The notes below the pieces were generated by a model, which searched no databases, was not told where the DNA came from, and saw only the letters and a program-made list of their open reading frames with translations. Below, in pieces: positions 14,761-25,224 of a stretch of 64,000 nucleotides of DNA (position 1 is its first letter; every line of letters starts with the position of its first letter). The position numbers were made by a program, and so were the translations under genes. Source of the stretch: Clavibacter nebraskensis NCPPB 2581 (lineage in GTDB: Bacteria > Actinomycetota > Actinomycetes > Actinomycetales > Microbacteriaceae); contig NC_020891.1 in NCBI RefSeq assembly GCF_000355695.1, positions 1,426,001 through 1,490,000 on the forward strand, given 5' to 3'.

Positions 14761-16449
14761 CTACTCCGCCGCGACGATCCCCTCGCGCACCTTCCGGCGC
14801 AGCACCTTGCCGAGCAACGACGTCGGCAGCTCGTCGAGCACCACGATCCGCCGCGGCACCTTGTAGGCCGCGAGCTCGCCGCGCAGCGTCGTCCGCGCGG
14901 CCTGCTCGTCGAGCGTCGCGCCGTCCTCGAGCACCACAGCCGCCACGACCTCCTCGTCGCCGCCGTCCCGCGGGATCCCGACCACGGCGGCGTCCCGCAC
15001 GCCCGGGAGCTCGCGCACCGCGTCCTCGACCTCGCTCGGCGAGACGTTGAACCCGCCCGTGATGATGAGCTCCTTGATCCGGTCGGCGATGCGCACGAAA
15101 CCGTCCGCGTCGATCGTGACCACGTCGCCCGTGCGGAGCCAGCCGCCCTCGAGCAGCACGGCGGCGGTCTCCTCCGGCCGGCCGTGGTAGCCGCGGAAGA
15201 CCTGGGGTCCGCGCACGAGCAGCTCGCCGGGCTCGCCCGCGGGCCGGTCGACGGTCGGGTCCTCGGGATCGACGACCCGCACCTCGGTGTTCGGCAGCGG
15301 CAGGCCCACCGTCCCGGCGCGACGCGTGTCGCCGACGGGGTTCGCCATCAGCACGGGCGAGCACTCCGACAGGCCGTAGCCCTCGACGAGCCAGCCGCCG
15401 GTCTGCTCCTCCCACGGCACCACGACCGACTCGGGGAGCGCCATCGCGCCGGAGATGGAGATCGAGATGCCGTCGAGCGACACGCCCTCCGCCTCGGCGG
15501 CCTCGCGCAGCCGCGTGTAGATCGGCGGCACGGCGGGCAGGAACGTCGGCGGGTGGCGGCGGATCGCCTGCAGCACGAGGTCGGGCTCGAAGCGCGGGAA
15601 GAGCACGAGGCGCGAGCCCATGCTCATCGCGAAGGTGAGGCAGAGGGTCAGCCCGTAGGCGTGGAACATCGGCAGCACGGCGTAGACGACGCTCGTGCCG
15701 CGCGAGACGGTGGGCACCCACGCGCGCGACTGGGCGGCGTTCGCGCTGAGGTTCAGGTGCGTGAGCTCGGCGCCCTTGGGCGCGCCCGTCGTGCCGCTCG
15801 TGTACTGGATCACCGCGAGGTCGGTCGCCGCCGGACGTGGGTGGTCTACCGGCAGGGGAGCGGCGGCGGAGATCCGCTCCCAGGTGGTCGTGCCCGTGAC
15901 CTTCGCGGCGATCGTGGCGCGCGCCGCGCGGGCCTTCGGGACGGGCAGGCGGAGGAGCAGCCGGGTGCGTCGCGGCATGGCGCGCGTCACGTCGACCGAC
16001 ACGATGCGCTCGGGCCGCACGCCGTCGGGGAGCGCCTGGACCGTGGCGACCGTCTTGTCCCACGCGATGACGGTGCGGGCGCCGTGGTCCTCGAACTGGT
16101 GCTGCAGCTCGCGCGGCGTGTACAGAGGGTTGTGCTCGACGACCACCGCGCCGAGGCGCAGCACCGCGTAGAACGCGACGACGTGCTGCGGGCAGTTCGG
16201 CAGCATGATCGCGACGGGGTCGCCCGCGCGCACGCCGGCGTCGTGCAGGCCCTGCGCGGCGCGCGCGATCCGCTCGCCGAGCTCCCGGTAGCTGGTCTCC
16301 GCCCCGAGGAAGTCGAGCGCGGTGCCGCCGGGGAACCGGAGCACGGCCTGGTCGACGATGTCGACGAGCGATCCCTGCGGCAGGTCGATCTCGTGCGGGA
16401 CGTCGGGCGCGTAGCTGGCCAGCCAGGGCCGGTCGATGGGGGTGGTCAC
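14761..16449 (-). CDS. AMP-binding acyl-CoA ligase (FadD-like), copy 1
   Basis: Adenylate-forming enzyme of the ANL superfamily, probably activating fatty acids to acyl-CoA. The 562 residues show the P-loop YTSGTTGAPKGAELTH, the A5 region VEGYGLSECSPV, the hinge RTGDVVTIDADGF, the IKELIITGGFNVSP motif and the C-terminal catalytic lysine in LPTSLLGKVLRR. GTG 16449 is chosen over GTG 16458 because TAGGGT lies 7 bases before it, giving a leaderless start. Copy 2 (19599-21287) has the same predicted length and closely matching motifs, indicating a duplication with an SRPBCC, a flavoprotein and an SDR gene between them. Confidence 0.92.
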   Translation of the reverse strand: MTTPIDRPWLASYAPDVPHEIDLPQGSLVDIVDQAVLRFPGGTALDFLGAETSYRELGERIARAAQGLHDAGVRAGDPVAIMLPNCPQHVVAFYAVLRLGAVVVEHNPLYTPRELQHQFEDHGARTVIAWDKTVATVQALPDGVRPERIVSVDVTRAMPRRTRLLLRLPVPKARAARATIAAKVTGTTTWERISAAAPLPVDHPRPAATDLAVIQYTSGTTGAPKGAELTHLNLSANAAQSRAWVPTVSRGTSVVYAVLPMFHAYGLTLCLTFAMSMGSRLVLFPRFEPDLVLQAIRRHPPTFLPAVPPIYTRLREAAEAEGVSLDGISISISGAMALPESVVVPWEEQTGGWLVEGYGLSECSPVLMANPVGDTRRAGTVGLPLPNTEVRVVDPEDPTVDRPAGEPGELLVRGPQVFRGYHGRPEETAAVLLEGGWLRTGDVVTIDADGFVRIADRIKELIITGGFNVSPSEVEDAVRELPGVRDAAVVGIPRDGGDEEVVAAVVLEDGATLDEQAARTTLRGELAAYKVPRRIVVLDELPTSLLGKVLRRKVREGIVAAE

Positions 16450-16527
16450 CCCTCCCACCCTAGGCCGCGGGCGCGTCGTCGCCGGTGACGCGGAGGCGAC
16501 GGCGCGGGGACGCGGGCGTCGCGGGGA

Positions 16528-16974
16528 TCACCCCCGTCCCGCGTGCCGCCCCTCGGCCAGGTACGCGAGCCGGCGCAGCGTCTCCACGTTGCGCGCGTGC
16601 AGGAGCAGGTCCATCACCGGCGCCGGCACGAGCCGCCCCGGTCCGCGCACGGCCACCTCGGTCATGCGCACCTCGCAGCCGTCGGGGAGCGTCCGCACCT
16701 CGAGGGTCACGCGGGCTTCGCCGAGCGGCCAGCCCTTGGGCTGCATGACCATGCGGCGGGGCGGATCCCACTCGAGCATCGTGGTCGCGTCGTCGAGGAG
16801 GACGGGCCACGAGCCGAACGAGTGGTGCAGCTGCGCGCCGACCGCGGGCCACGCGTCGTCGACGGCCCGCATCCGGGACGCACCGACGACCCAGGAGGGG
16901 AACAGCCAGCCGTCGGTCACCACCTCGGCGACGTCGGAGGGCGAGCAGGCCATGCGGCGGCGGGTGACGGACAT
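16528..16974 (-). CDS. SRPBCC (START/Bet v1-like) family protein
   Basis: The 148-residue protein has the helix-grip pattern of the SRPBCC superfamily: VAEVVTDGWLFPSWVVGASR near the N-terminus, a central sheet containing MLEWDPPRRMVMQPKGWPLG, VTLEVRTLPDGCEVRMTEV, and a long C-terminal helix. Such proteins bind hydrophobic ligands or act as polyketide cyclase/dehydrase-like enzymes. It lies between a ligase and a flavin oxidoreductase, which suggests a lipid-like ligand (inference). ATG 16974 has no Shine-Dalgarno; CAGACT six bases upstream is an imperfect leaderless -10. Confidence 0.85.
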   Translation of the reverse strand: MSVTRRRMACSPSDVAEVVTDGWLFPSWVVGASRMRAVDDAWPAVGAQLHHSFGSWPVLLDDATTMLEWDPPRRMVMQPKGWPLGEARVTLEVRTLPDGCEVRMTEVAVRGPGRLVPAPVMDLLLHARNVETLRRLAYLAEGRHAGRG

Positions 16975-17044
16975 GCGTCCAGTCTGCCCCCGGCCTCAGG
17001 CTCCGGTAACCACCGGCGGACGCGCGACGCGCCCCGGCCCGCCG

Positions 17045-18493
17045 CTAGGGCGACAGGTCCGGCCCGCGCTCGATCCCGAACTCGTGCCGCAGCGCGCTGC
17101 GGGCTGCCTGGTACCCGGCCATGCCGTGCACGCCGGGTCCCGGCGTCGCCGAGCTCGACGCGAGGTAGACGCCCGCGGCGGGCGTGCGCCACGGATCCGG
17201 CGAGAGCACGGGACGCGCGAGCAGCTGCCAGACGCTCGCGGCACCCGCGGCGATGTCGCCGCCGATGTAGTTCGGGTCGTGCTCCTCCATCCCCACGGCG
17301 TCGATGCTGGAGGAGGCGAGGATCAGGTCGCGGAAGCCCGGGGCGAAGCGCTCGATCTGGCGGGTGATCGCCTCGGTCTGGTCGACCGTGGATCCCGCGG
17401 GCACGTGCGTGTACGCCCAGAGCACGTGCTTCCCCGCAGGCGCGCGGCCGGGGTCGTCGATGGAGGGCTGCGCGACGAGCACGTACGGGTCGTCGCTGTG
17501 GCGGCCCGCGGCCACGTCGCGCTCGGCCCGCTGGATCTCGGCCCGCGTGCCGCCGACGTGCAGCGTGCCCGCCTTACGCAGCTCGGGATCCGTCCACGGC
17601 ACGGGCCCGGAGAGCGCGAAGTCGACCTTCGAGGCGGCGTTGCCGTAGCGGAAGCGGCGCAGGGCGCGGAGGTAGCGCGCGGGCAGTCGGTCGCTCGCGA
17701 TGCGGGAGAGGGCCCGGGCGCTGGTGTCGAGCAGCACCGCTCGGGCGGCGGGCAGCTCGCGGAGCCTCCGGACCTCGGATCCCGTGATCACCTCGCCGCC
17801 GTGCGCCCGCAGGTCGTCCACCATCGCGTCGACGATGGACTGGCTGCCGCCGATCGGCACCGGCCAGCCGCGCGCGTGGGCGTAGGCGCCGAGGGACAGC
17901 GCGGCCGCGGCCGTGGAGATGCTCGGCATGGTCTGGATCGCGTGGGCGGCCACGCCGGTGAACATGGCGGGCGCGACGTCGCCGCGGAACCGCGCGTTCC
18001 ACAGCGGCGAGGCCTGCTCGAGCGCGCGGAGCCCCAGGGCGATCGCGGTCGGCGGGTGCCGCGGCACCTGCAGCAGCGGTCCGTTGGTGAACTGGGCGAC
18101 GCGATCGGCCTGCGCGGCGAGCGGTCCCAGCAGCTGGCGCCACGCCCGGCCGTCCACGCCGAGCGCGTCGGCCGTGCGGTCGATGTCGCGGTATGCGATG
18201 CCGGAGACGCCGCCGTCGAGCGGGTGCCCGTAGGAGATCTCGGGGACGACGAGGTCGATCCGCCGGTCGAGCTGGAACGCCCGGAAGAACCCGGACGCGA
18301 GCGCCATCGGGTGCACGGCGGAGCAGATGTCGTGGTGGAAGCCGGGGAGCGTGAGCTCGGCCGTGCGGCTGCCGCCGCCGATCGTGTCGGCCCGCTCGTG
18401 CACCTCCACGCGGAGCCCCGCCCGGGCCATCGTCACGGCCGCGGCCAGCCCGTTCGGCCCCGAGCCGACCACGATCGCGTCGATGTCACCCAT
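17045..18493 (-). CDS. FAD-dependent phytoene-desaturase-like oxidoreductase
   Basis: The 482-residue flavoprotein opens with the dinucleotide-binding motif VVGSGPNGLAAAVTMARAG at residues 8-26 and EVHERADTIGGGSRT, the usual FAD-binding pair of the amine oxidase/phytoene desaturase group. The C-terminal motif PGPGVHGMAGYQAARSAL closes the FAD site. It resembles the broad NAD(P)/FAD oxidoreductase group related to PYROXD2 rather than the carotenoid CrtI type, since no other carotenoid gene is nearby. ATG 18493 is preceded at 6 bases by TAGCCT, whose first three bases are the stop codon of the upstream SDR gene. The substrate is unknown. Confidence 0.88.
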   Translation of the reverse strand: MGDIDAIVVGSGPNGLAAAVTMARAGLRVEVHERADTIGGGSRTAELTLPGFHHDICSAVHPMALASGFFRAFQLDRRIDLVVPEISYGHPLDGGVSGIAYRDIDRTADALGVDGRAWRQLLGPLAAQADRVAQFTNGPLLQVPRHPPTAIALGLRALEQASPLWNARFRGDVAPAMFTGVAAHAIQTMPSISTAAAALSLGAYAHARGWPVPIGGSQSIVDAMVDDLRAHGGEVITGSEVRRLRELPAARAVLLDTSARALSRIASDRLPARYLRALRRFRYGNAASKVDFALSGPVPWTDPELRKAGTLHVGGTRAEIQRAERDVAAGRHSDDPYVLVAQPSIDDPGRAPAGKHVLWAYTHVPAGSTVDQTEAITRQIERFAPGFRDLILASSSIDAVGMEEHDPNYIGGDIAAGAASVWQLLARPVLSPDPWRTPAAGVYLASSSATPGPGVHGMAGYQAARSALRHEFGIERGPDLSP

Positions 18494-18505
18494 GCGTCGA
18501 GGCTA
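18494..18505 (-). promoter_or_regulatory. Leaderless -10 overlapping an upstream stop codon
   Basis: On the minus strand TAGCCT (18505-18500) and a 6-base spacer precede ATG 18493. The TAG is also the stop codon of the SDR gene at 18503-19501. Confidence 0.65.
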
Positions 18506-19501
18506 TCGGCGACGCAGTGCTGCGGTGCCGGCGACGACGCCCGAGAGGAGCGCGCCCGCGCCGATGGCGACGGCCTTCGCGCGGTTGCGGACGATCCACA
18601 CCTGCGGGCTCATCATCCGGGCGCGGTCGCTGAAGATGCCGCGCGCGCCGTGGTCGCCCGCGGTCGGCGTGTAGAGGTTGGTCGTGAGCATCGGCTGCGT
18701 CTTGTCCGCGGCCTGCTGGCCGGTGTAGCCGGTCTTCGCGAGGTAGCCGTCGAGCCAGTTCGCGACGAAGCGGTTGCCGAGCACCGTCATGACGGTGGGC
18801 TCGCCGACCCAGTTGCGGCGCTTCGGCTTCTCGGCGACCGCGGCGATGGCCTGCGCGCCCACCTCGGGCTCGAAGATCGGCGGCACGGGCTGCGGGTGGT
18901 GCGGCAGCTGCGACTTGACCCAGTTGAACTGGATCGTGTTGAGCGCTGGCATGTCGACCGTGGAGATCGTGACCTTGCTCTCGTTGTGGATCAGCTCGGT
19001 CGTCACCGACTCGGTGAACCCCTGCACCGCGTGCTTGGCGGCGCAGTACGCGGCCTGCAGCGGGATCCCGCGGTGGGCGAGCGCCGAGCCGACCTGGATC
19101 ACGTGGCCCCGGTCGCGCGGCACCATGCGGCTGAGGGCTGCGCGCGTGCCGTTCACGAAGCCGAAGTAGTTGACCGCGGTGGCGCGCTCGAAGTCGGCCG
19201 GATCCGTGGTGAGGAACTCGCCGAAGACGCCGACCATGGCGTCGTTGACCCAGAGGTCGATGGGGCCGAGCTCGTCCTCGACGCGGTCGGCGGCGGCCTC
19301 CACGGCCAGGCGGTCGGCGACGTCGGTGGAGATGCCGAGGCCGCGGCGCCCGCGCGCCTCGATGTCGGCGACGGCGCCCGCGAGGCCGTCCTCGCCGCGC
19401 GCGAGGACGGCGACGTCCCAGCCGCGGTCGGCCAGCTCCCGTACGGTCGCGCGGCCCAGTCCGGCCGATCCTCCGGTGACGACGGCGATGCCTCGAGTCA
19501 T
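18503..19501 (-). CDS. Short-chain dehydrogenase/reductase with C-terminal membrane helix
   Basis: NAD(P)-dependent oxidoreductase with Rossmann motif TGGSAGLGRA near residue 10 and the catalytic YCAAK pair (Tyr-x3-Lys) near residue 155. At 332 residues it is about 80 longer than a classical SDR. The extra C-terminal part ends in a hydrophobic segment, AVAIGAGALLSGVVAGTAAL, suggesting membrane attachment. ATG 19501 is well supported by AAGGAG, 6 bases upstream. A -10 (TACGGT, 19547-19542) and the palindrome GCACG-AAA-CGTGC (19523-19535) lie in the leader. It may reduce a lipid or acyl substrate in the same block as the ligases. Confidence 0.92.
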   Translation of the reverse strand: MTRGIAVVTGGSAGLGRATVRELADRGWDVAVLARGEDGLAGAVADIEARGRRGLGISTDVADRLAVEAAADRVEDELGPIDLWVNDAMVGVFGEFLTTDPADFERATAVNYFGFVNGTRAALSRMVPRDRGHVIQVGSALAHRGIPLQAAYCAAKHAVQGFTESVTTELIHNESKVTISTVDMPALNTIQFNWVKSQLPHHPQPVPPIFEPEVGAQAIAAVAEKPKRRNWVGEPTVMTVLGNRFVANWLDGYLAKTGYTGQQAADKTQPMLTTNLYTPTAGDHGARGIFSDRARMMSPQVWIVRNRAKAVAIGAGALLSGVVAGTAALRRR

Positions 19502-19522
19502 GGCGCTCCTTCGATGGTTGGT

Positions 19523-19547
19523 GCACGAAACGTGCTCGTCCACCGTA
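19523..19547 (-). promoter_or_regulatory. SDR promoter with palindrome at the transcript start
   Basis: TACGGT on the minus strand (19547-19542) predicts a transcript start near 19535. The palindrome GCACGAAACGTGC occupies 19523-19535, directly at +1 to +13, where a bound repressor would block transcription. The same GCACG-N3-CGTGC arrangement occurs upstream of the UDP-glucose dehydrogenase gene. Confidence 0.5.
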
Positions 19548-19598
19548 GGACCGTCGCGGCCGCCGACCCGGCGCCCAGCCCGTCCTGCCAGGCGGCGG

Positions 19599-21287
<1,689 letters not shown>

Positions 21288-21303
21288 GTCCCCACCATAG
21301 GGA

Positions 21304-21330
21304 ATGCGCCCGGGGGATCCCCGGGCGCAT
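21304..21330 (-). terminator. Perfect 12-bp hairpin terminator
   Basis: ATGCGCCCGGGG (21304-21315), loop GAT, CCCCGGGCGCAT (21319-21330). It lies just past the stop of the SDR gene at 21352 and before the ligase promoter. Confidence 0.8.
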
Positions 21331-21351
21331 CGGCCGTGCATCGGTGGCGGG

Positions 21352-22281
21352 CTAGGCGGGGTAGACGACCCCGGTCAGCTGCTCGGACGCATCCCACAGG
21401 CGGCGGGCGAGCTCTGGGTCCTTCGACCACGGGCTCGACGCGGCGAGGTGCGGCATGCCGGTCATGCCGCCCGGGCCCGCGGGGCCGTAGTAGTCGCCCG
21501 GGTGCACGCCGAGGCCGGTCGCGGCCTGGATCTGCGGCAGCGCGCCCACGCGCACGTCCTGGCCCATCGCGGCCGGCCCGAACTTCGCCGCGAGGTCGCT
21601 CATGACGCCCGGGGGCCCGGATCCCGGACCGTTCTTCGCGAGGTTGGTGGATGTGATCCCGGGGTGCGCGGCGACGGCCGTGAGGCCCCAGCCCCGCTCT
21701 TCGGAGAGCGCCTGCAGGCGGCGCATGAACAGGAGGTTCGCGAGCTTGGCCTGACCGTAGGCCGCCCAGGGGCTGTAGCGGCGCTCGGACTGGAGGTCGC
21801 CGAACGCGATGCGGCCCATCCAGTGCGCGAGGCTCGAGACGACGACCACGCGGGGCGCGTCGGCCGCCTGGAGCGCGGGCAGGAGCAGGCCGGTGAGAGC
21901 GAAGTGGCCGAGATGGTTGGTGCCGAGCTGGATCTCGAACCCGTCGGCCGTCTCGCGACGGTCCGGCGGGGCCATGACGCCGGCGTTGTCGACCAGGATG
22001 TCGATGGGCCCGCGCTCGAGCTCGCGGTCGGCGAAGGCGCGCACGGAGGCGAGGTCCGCGAGGTCGAGGGATCCGACCTCCACGTGGACGCCGGGGTGGC
22101 GGTCGCGGATGGTGCCCGCCGCGTCCTCGCCGCGCTCGGGGTCGCGCGAGGTGAGGACGACGGAGGCGCCGGCCGCGGCGAGCCGGCGCGCGGTCTCGAG
22201 GCCGAGGCCGCTGTTGCCGCCGGTGACGACGGCGCGCTTCCCGTCGAGCGGGCTGATGATGATGTCGGTGGGACGGGGCAC
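21352..22281 (-). CDS. Short-chain dehydrogenase (retinol-dehydrogenase-like SDR)
   Basis: The 309-residue SDR has TGGNSGLGLETARRLAAAG (nucleotide-binding loop), DNAGVM, the NNAG-region neighbour GTNHLGHFALT, SSLAHWMG with the catalytic Ser, and YGQAKLANLLF with the catalytic Tyr and Lys. This combination is typical of retinol-dehydrogenase/WWOX-like SDRs that act on hydrophobic alcohols or ketones. GTG 22281 has AGAGGAG 6 bases upstream. A TAGCGT box near 22316 could be its -10. It diverges from a small hypothetical gene at 22402. Confidence 0.92.
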   Translation of the reverse strand: MPRPTDIIISPLDGKRAVVTGGNSGLGLETARRLAAAGASVVLTSRDPERGEDAAGTIRDRHPGVHVEVGSLDLADLASVRAFADRELERGPIDILVDNAGVMAPPDRRETADGFEIQLGTNHLGHFALTGLLLPALQAADAPRVVVVSSLAHWMGRIAFGDLQSERRYSPWAAYGQAKLANLLFMRRLQALSEERGWGLTAVAAHPGITSTNLAKNGPGSGPPGVMSDLAAKFGPAAMGQDVRVGALPQIQAATGLGVHPGDYYGPAGPGGMTGMPHLAASSPWSKDPELARRLWDASEQLTGVVYPA

Positions 22282-22401
22282 GCGGACTCCTCTTGCGGGT
22301 GGGATCCCCACGCTAGCGAGGTCGGCCGGGCGTCGCCCGTGCGGGTCGGCCGGGCCGCGCGCCGGACGGCCTCCTCGGGCCGCCGATGGGAGGATCGGGG
22401 C

Positions 22402-22755
22402 ATGTGGATGAGACGCGGCCGGGACGGATCCGAGGGCGAGCGGGGGAGCGACGCGTCGCACGCGATCGGGGTCGGGGCCGTGGTCGTGATCCTCGACGGC
22501 GCCGCCGCCACGGGCGATCCCGCGCTCTTCGGCGAGCCCGTCGGCCTCGTGGTCGCCTCCGCGTCCGACGGCCTGCGCAGCGTCAGCCCGGTGCCCACGG
22601 CCCGCGGCCGCGCCTGGGTCGTCGAGCTCGGCTCGGACGACGACGGCACGGCCGGTCGCCGGGTCGTCGTGCCGCAGAGCGCGCTGCGCCTCGTGGACGA
22701 CGCCGACGAGACGGTCCCCGCGGCGCCCGCCGACGACCTGCCGCCGCGCGCGTGA
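22402..22755 (+). CDS. Hypothetical protein, 117 aa
   Basis: Not recognised. After a charged N-terminus (MWMRRGRDGSEGERG) it has a compact beta-rich core (IGVGAVVVILDGAAATG, VVASASDGLRSVSPV, RAWVVELGSDDDG, RRVVVPQSALRLVDD) and an acidic-to-Pro tail. It might be a small beta-barrel regulatory or binding domain. The GTGA overlap with the next gene indicates a two-gene operon with the M20 peptidase. GAGGAT lies six bases before ATG 22402, an imperfect leaderless -10; ATG 22408 is an alternative start. Confidence 0.7.
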   Translation: MWMRRGRDGSEGERGSDASHAIGVGAVVVILDGAAATGDPALFGEPVGLVVASASDGLRSVSPVPTARGRAWVVELGSDDDGTAGRRVVVPQSALRLVDDADETVPAAPADDLPPRA

Positions 22756-23957
22756 GCGACGCCGTGACGGGATCCGGCCCGGGCGCCGCCGGCCTCGTGG
22801 ATCCCGTCGACCTCGCCGCCGAGCTGATCCGCATCGACTCGACCAACCCCGACCTCGTGCCGGGCGCCGCGGGGGAACGGGCGGTCGCCGCGCACGTCGC
22901 TGCCTGGCTCCGCGCCCGCGGCTTTGACGTGCGGGTGCTCGAGGGGTCCCCGGGCCGCCCGACGGTCCTCGCCACCGCCCGCGGCACGGGCGGCGGCCGC
23001 ACGATCCTCCTCGACGGGCACCTCGACACCGTGCCGCCCGGCGACCCTGAGCGCGGTGGGCTGCTGCCGCGGATCGAGGGCGACCGCCTCCTCGGCCGCG
23101 GCGCGTTCGACATGAAGGCGGGCCTGGCCGCGATGATGGTGGCCGCCGACCGCGCACGTCGGATCGGCACGCGCGGCGACGTCGTGCTCGCGCTCGTCGC
23201 CGACGAGGAGTTCGGCAGCATCGGCACCGAGGAGGCGCTCCGGGAGCTCGCCGCCGCCGGTGCGCGGATCGATGGCGCCGTGATCTCCGAGCCCAGCCAG
23301 TCCGAGGCGATCGTCGCGCACCGCGGCTTCGGCTGGTACGAGATCCGCCTGCGCGGGCGCGCGGCCCACGGGTCGATGCCCGAGCAGGGCGTCGACGCGA
23401 TCGCGCACGCCGGGCTCGTGCTCCGCGAGCTCGACGCGCTGGCCGAGCGCCTCGCCGCGGGACCCCGCCACCCGCTCCTCGGGACCGGCGCGGTGCGCGT
23501 CTCCCGGATCCACGGCGGCTCGGACGCGGCCACGGTCGCCGACTCCTGCGCGATCACCCTCGAGCGGCGCTTCCTGCCCGGCCAGTCCACCTCCGACGTC
23601 GAGGCCGAGCTGCGCGCCGCGCTCGACGCGGTCGTCGCCCGCTCGCCGGGGATGGACGCCGAGCTCGCCGTGCTGGTGGCCCGCGCGGCCTTCGAGGCCG
23701 ACGTCGACGGGCCGCTCGCCCGCGCCGTGCTCGACAGCGGCGCGCGCGTCACGGGATCGCCCGTCGCGCATCGCGGCGAGCCGTTCTGGACCGACGCCGG
23801 GCTCGTGCAGGAGGCCGGGATCCCGTGCATCCTCCTGGGCGTCACCGGCGGCGGCGCGCACGCGGACGAGGAGTGGGCCGAGGTCGACTCGATCCGGCGT
23901 CTGGCGGACGTGCTCGAGGGCGCGATCCTCGACTTCTGCGGGACCGCCGGCTCCTAG
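22752..23957 (+). CDS. M20 family metallopeptidase (ArgE/DapE-like deacylase)
   Basis: Zinc-dependent amidohydrolase of 401 residues. Visible metal and catalytic motifs are GHLDTVPPGD, GRGAFDMKAGLAAM, DEEFGS with the Glu-Glu pair, and SEPSQSEAIVAHRG followed by the dimerisation lid RAAHGSMPEQG. This matches the ArgE/DapE/ACY1/CPG2 family; acetylornithine or succinyl-diaminopimelate deacylation is possible, but no arginine or lysine pathway gene is nearby. GTG 22752 overlaps the preceding stop by four bases. Confidence 0.92.
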   Translation: MSDAVTGSGPGAAGLVDPVDLAAELIRIDSTNPDLVPGAAGERAVAAHVAAWLRARGFDVRVLEGSPGRPTVLATARGTGGGRTILLDGHLDTVPPGDPERGGLLPRIEGDRLLGRGAFDMKAGLAAMMVAADRARRIGTRGDVVLALVADEEFGSIGTEEALRELAAAGARIDGAVISEPSQSEAIVAHRGFGWYEIRLRGRAAHGSMPEQGVDAIAHAGLVLRELDALAERLAAGPRHPLLGTGAVRVSRIHGGSDAATVADSCAITLERRFLPGQSTSDVEAELRAALDAVVARSPGMDAELAVLVARAAFEADVDGPLARAVLDSGARVTGSPVAHRGEPFWTDAGLVQEAGIPCILLGVTGGGAHADEEWAEVDSIRRLADVLEGAILDFCGTAGS

Positions 23958-24056
23958 CCGCCTGCTCCGCCGCGGCTCAGGGGCATGGGACGCCCAGGCC
24001 GTCGGGAGCTCACGACCCGGCTCCTGCTGATCCCACCACGCCGGGCCGCGTGCGCC

Positions 24057-24684
24057 CTAACCGAGCGCCTCGACGAAGTCCGCAGCGAGCGACGCGATGA
24101 ACGCCCTGTGGTCGAGACGAGGCGTGGGCGCGACGGACGGCGGCAGAGTGCTCATGAAGTCGAGATGCCCGGCGCCCGCGTACATGCGCACGCGGACGTC
24201 AGCAGGGGCGGTGCGCAGGACCTCCGCCGTCGTCGGCGGTGTGACCGTGTCGGCGGCTCCCGTCAGCACCACCACGGGTACGCCGAGATCGTCGAGCGCG
24301 GCCGGCGCGCGGAACCAGCCGACCGTCGGCGCGAGGGCGACGACCTTCGTCACGCGAGGGAGGACGGGGACCGCGATCGGCTGACCCTCGCGGCTCCACG
24401 GCCTGGCGCCGGCGAGGCAGAGCGCCGCCCATCCGCCCCGTGGCGACGACGGGAAGGTCGTCCCGCTCGATCTCGCGTAGCGCCCCCGCGAGCCCCACGG
24501 CGCGCCGCTGCACGTCCTCGTCCGTCACCGTCCGGCCGTCGAAGCGCTCGTGCACGGGGGCAGCGACGATGAACCCGGCAGCCGCGGCGGCGTCGATCAC
24601 CGCTCCGTATCGGGTCGGGTCGCCGCCGGCGCCGGGACCGAACAGCACGATCCCGCGGGCGCTTCCGGGTGGATTCACGATCAT
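24057..24684 (-). pseudogene. Broken alpha/beta hydrolase (frameshift at the nucleophile elbow)
   Basis: Two frames together encode one alpha/beta hydrolase. The N-terminal frame (24684 to about 24430) reads IVLFGPGAGGDPTRYG and DLPVVATGRMGGAL. The C-terminal frame resumes as LCLAGARPWSREG and VVALAPTVGW, then VVVLTGAADTVTPP and AGAGHLDFMS, with the acid and histidine. A frame change is needed near 24420-24440. At the same place the expected GHSMGG elbow reads GRMGG, so the catalytic Ser is missing. A TAAGGT box 6 bases before ATG 24684 is intact. It is either a recent pseudogene or an assembly error of a few bases in a GC-rich spot. Confidence 0.82.
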
Positions 24685-24710
24685 GGCTCGACCTTAGGGG
24701 GAGGTTCGGC

Positions 24711-25217
24711 CTAGTCGCGCGTCGCCGAGCGGTGCAGCTCCACGTCGAGCAGCCCCGTGTCGGCCGTCGCGGTCATCCAGGTGAAGTGGGGCTGACGTCG
24801 CCGATCGGTGGGCGAACCGGGGTTCAGGAGCCGCAGGCCGCCGGGTGTCACGGTGTCCCACGGGATGTGGCTGTGGCCGAAGACGAGCACGTCGGTGTCC
24901 GGGAAGCCGGCGTCCATCCGGCGCTCGCGGCCCGTGGACGCGCCGGTCTCGTGCGTGACGGCGAAGCGGATCCCCTCGATCACCGCCCGGGCCGTCTCGG
25001 GCAGCCGCCCCCGCAACCCCGCGGGGTCGTTGTTGCCCCAGCAGGCGAGGAGCCGGGCAGAGCGCGCCTCGAGCGCGTCGAGCGCGGGCTCGTCGACCCA
25101 GTCGCCGGCGTGGACCACGACGTCGGCGGCGTCCACCGCGCGCCACAGGGCCCGCGGCAGGTCCTTCGCGCGCTTCGGGAGGTGGGTGTCGCTGAGGAGC
25201 ACGAGCGATGCGGTCAC
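24711..25217 (-). CDS. Metallophosphoesterase (YfcE/MJ0936-like phosphodiesterase)
   Basis: Small 168-residue calcineurin-like phosphoesterase. The metal motifs are in order: LLSDTHLPKR (residues 7-16), VVHAGDWVDE, CWGNNDPAG, FAVTHETGA, VFGHSHIPWD and NPGSPTDRRR. This matches the YfcE/MJ0936 type, which hydrolyses phosphodiesters or cyclic nucleotides in the cytoplasm. GTG 25217 is preceded at 7 bases by TACCGT, so the mRNA is probably leaderless. It diverges from the GNAT gene, whose own leaderless promoter starts 41 bases away. The substrate is unknown. Confidence 0.9.
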   Translation of the reverse strand: MTASLVLLSDTHLPKRAKDLPRALWRAVDAADVVVHAGDWVDEPALDALEARSARLLACWGNNDPAGLRGRLPETARAVIEGIRFAVTHETGASTGRERRMDAGFPDTDVLVFGHSHIPWDTVTPGGLRLLNPGSPTDRRRQPHFTWMTATADTGLLDVELHRSATRD

Positions 25218-25224
25218 CCGGGCA

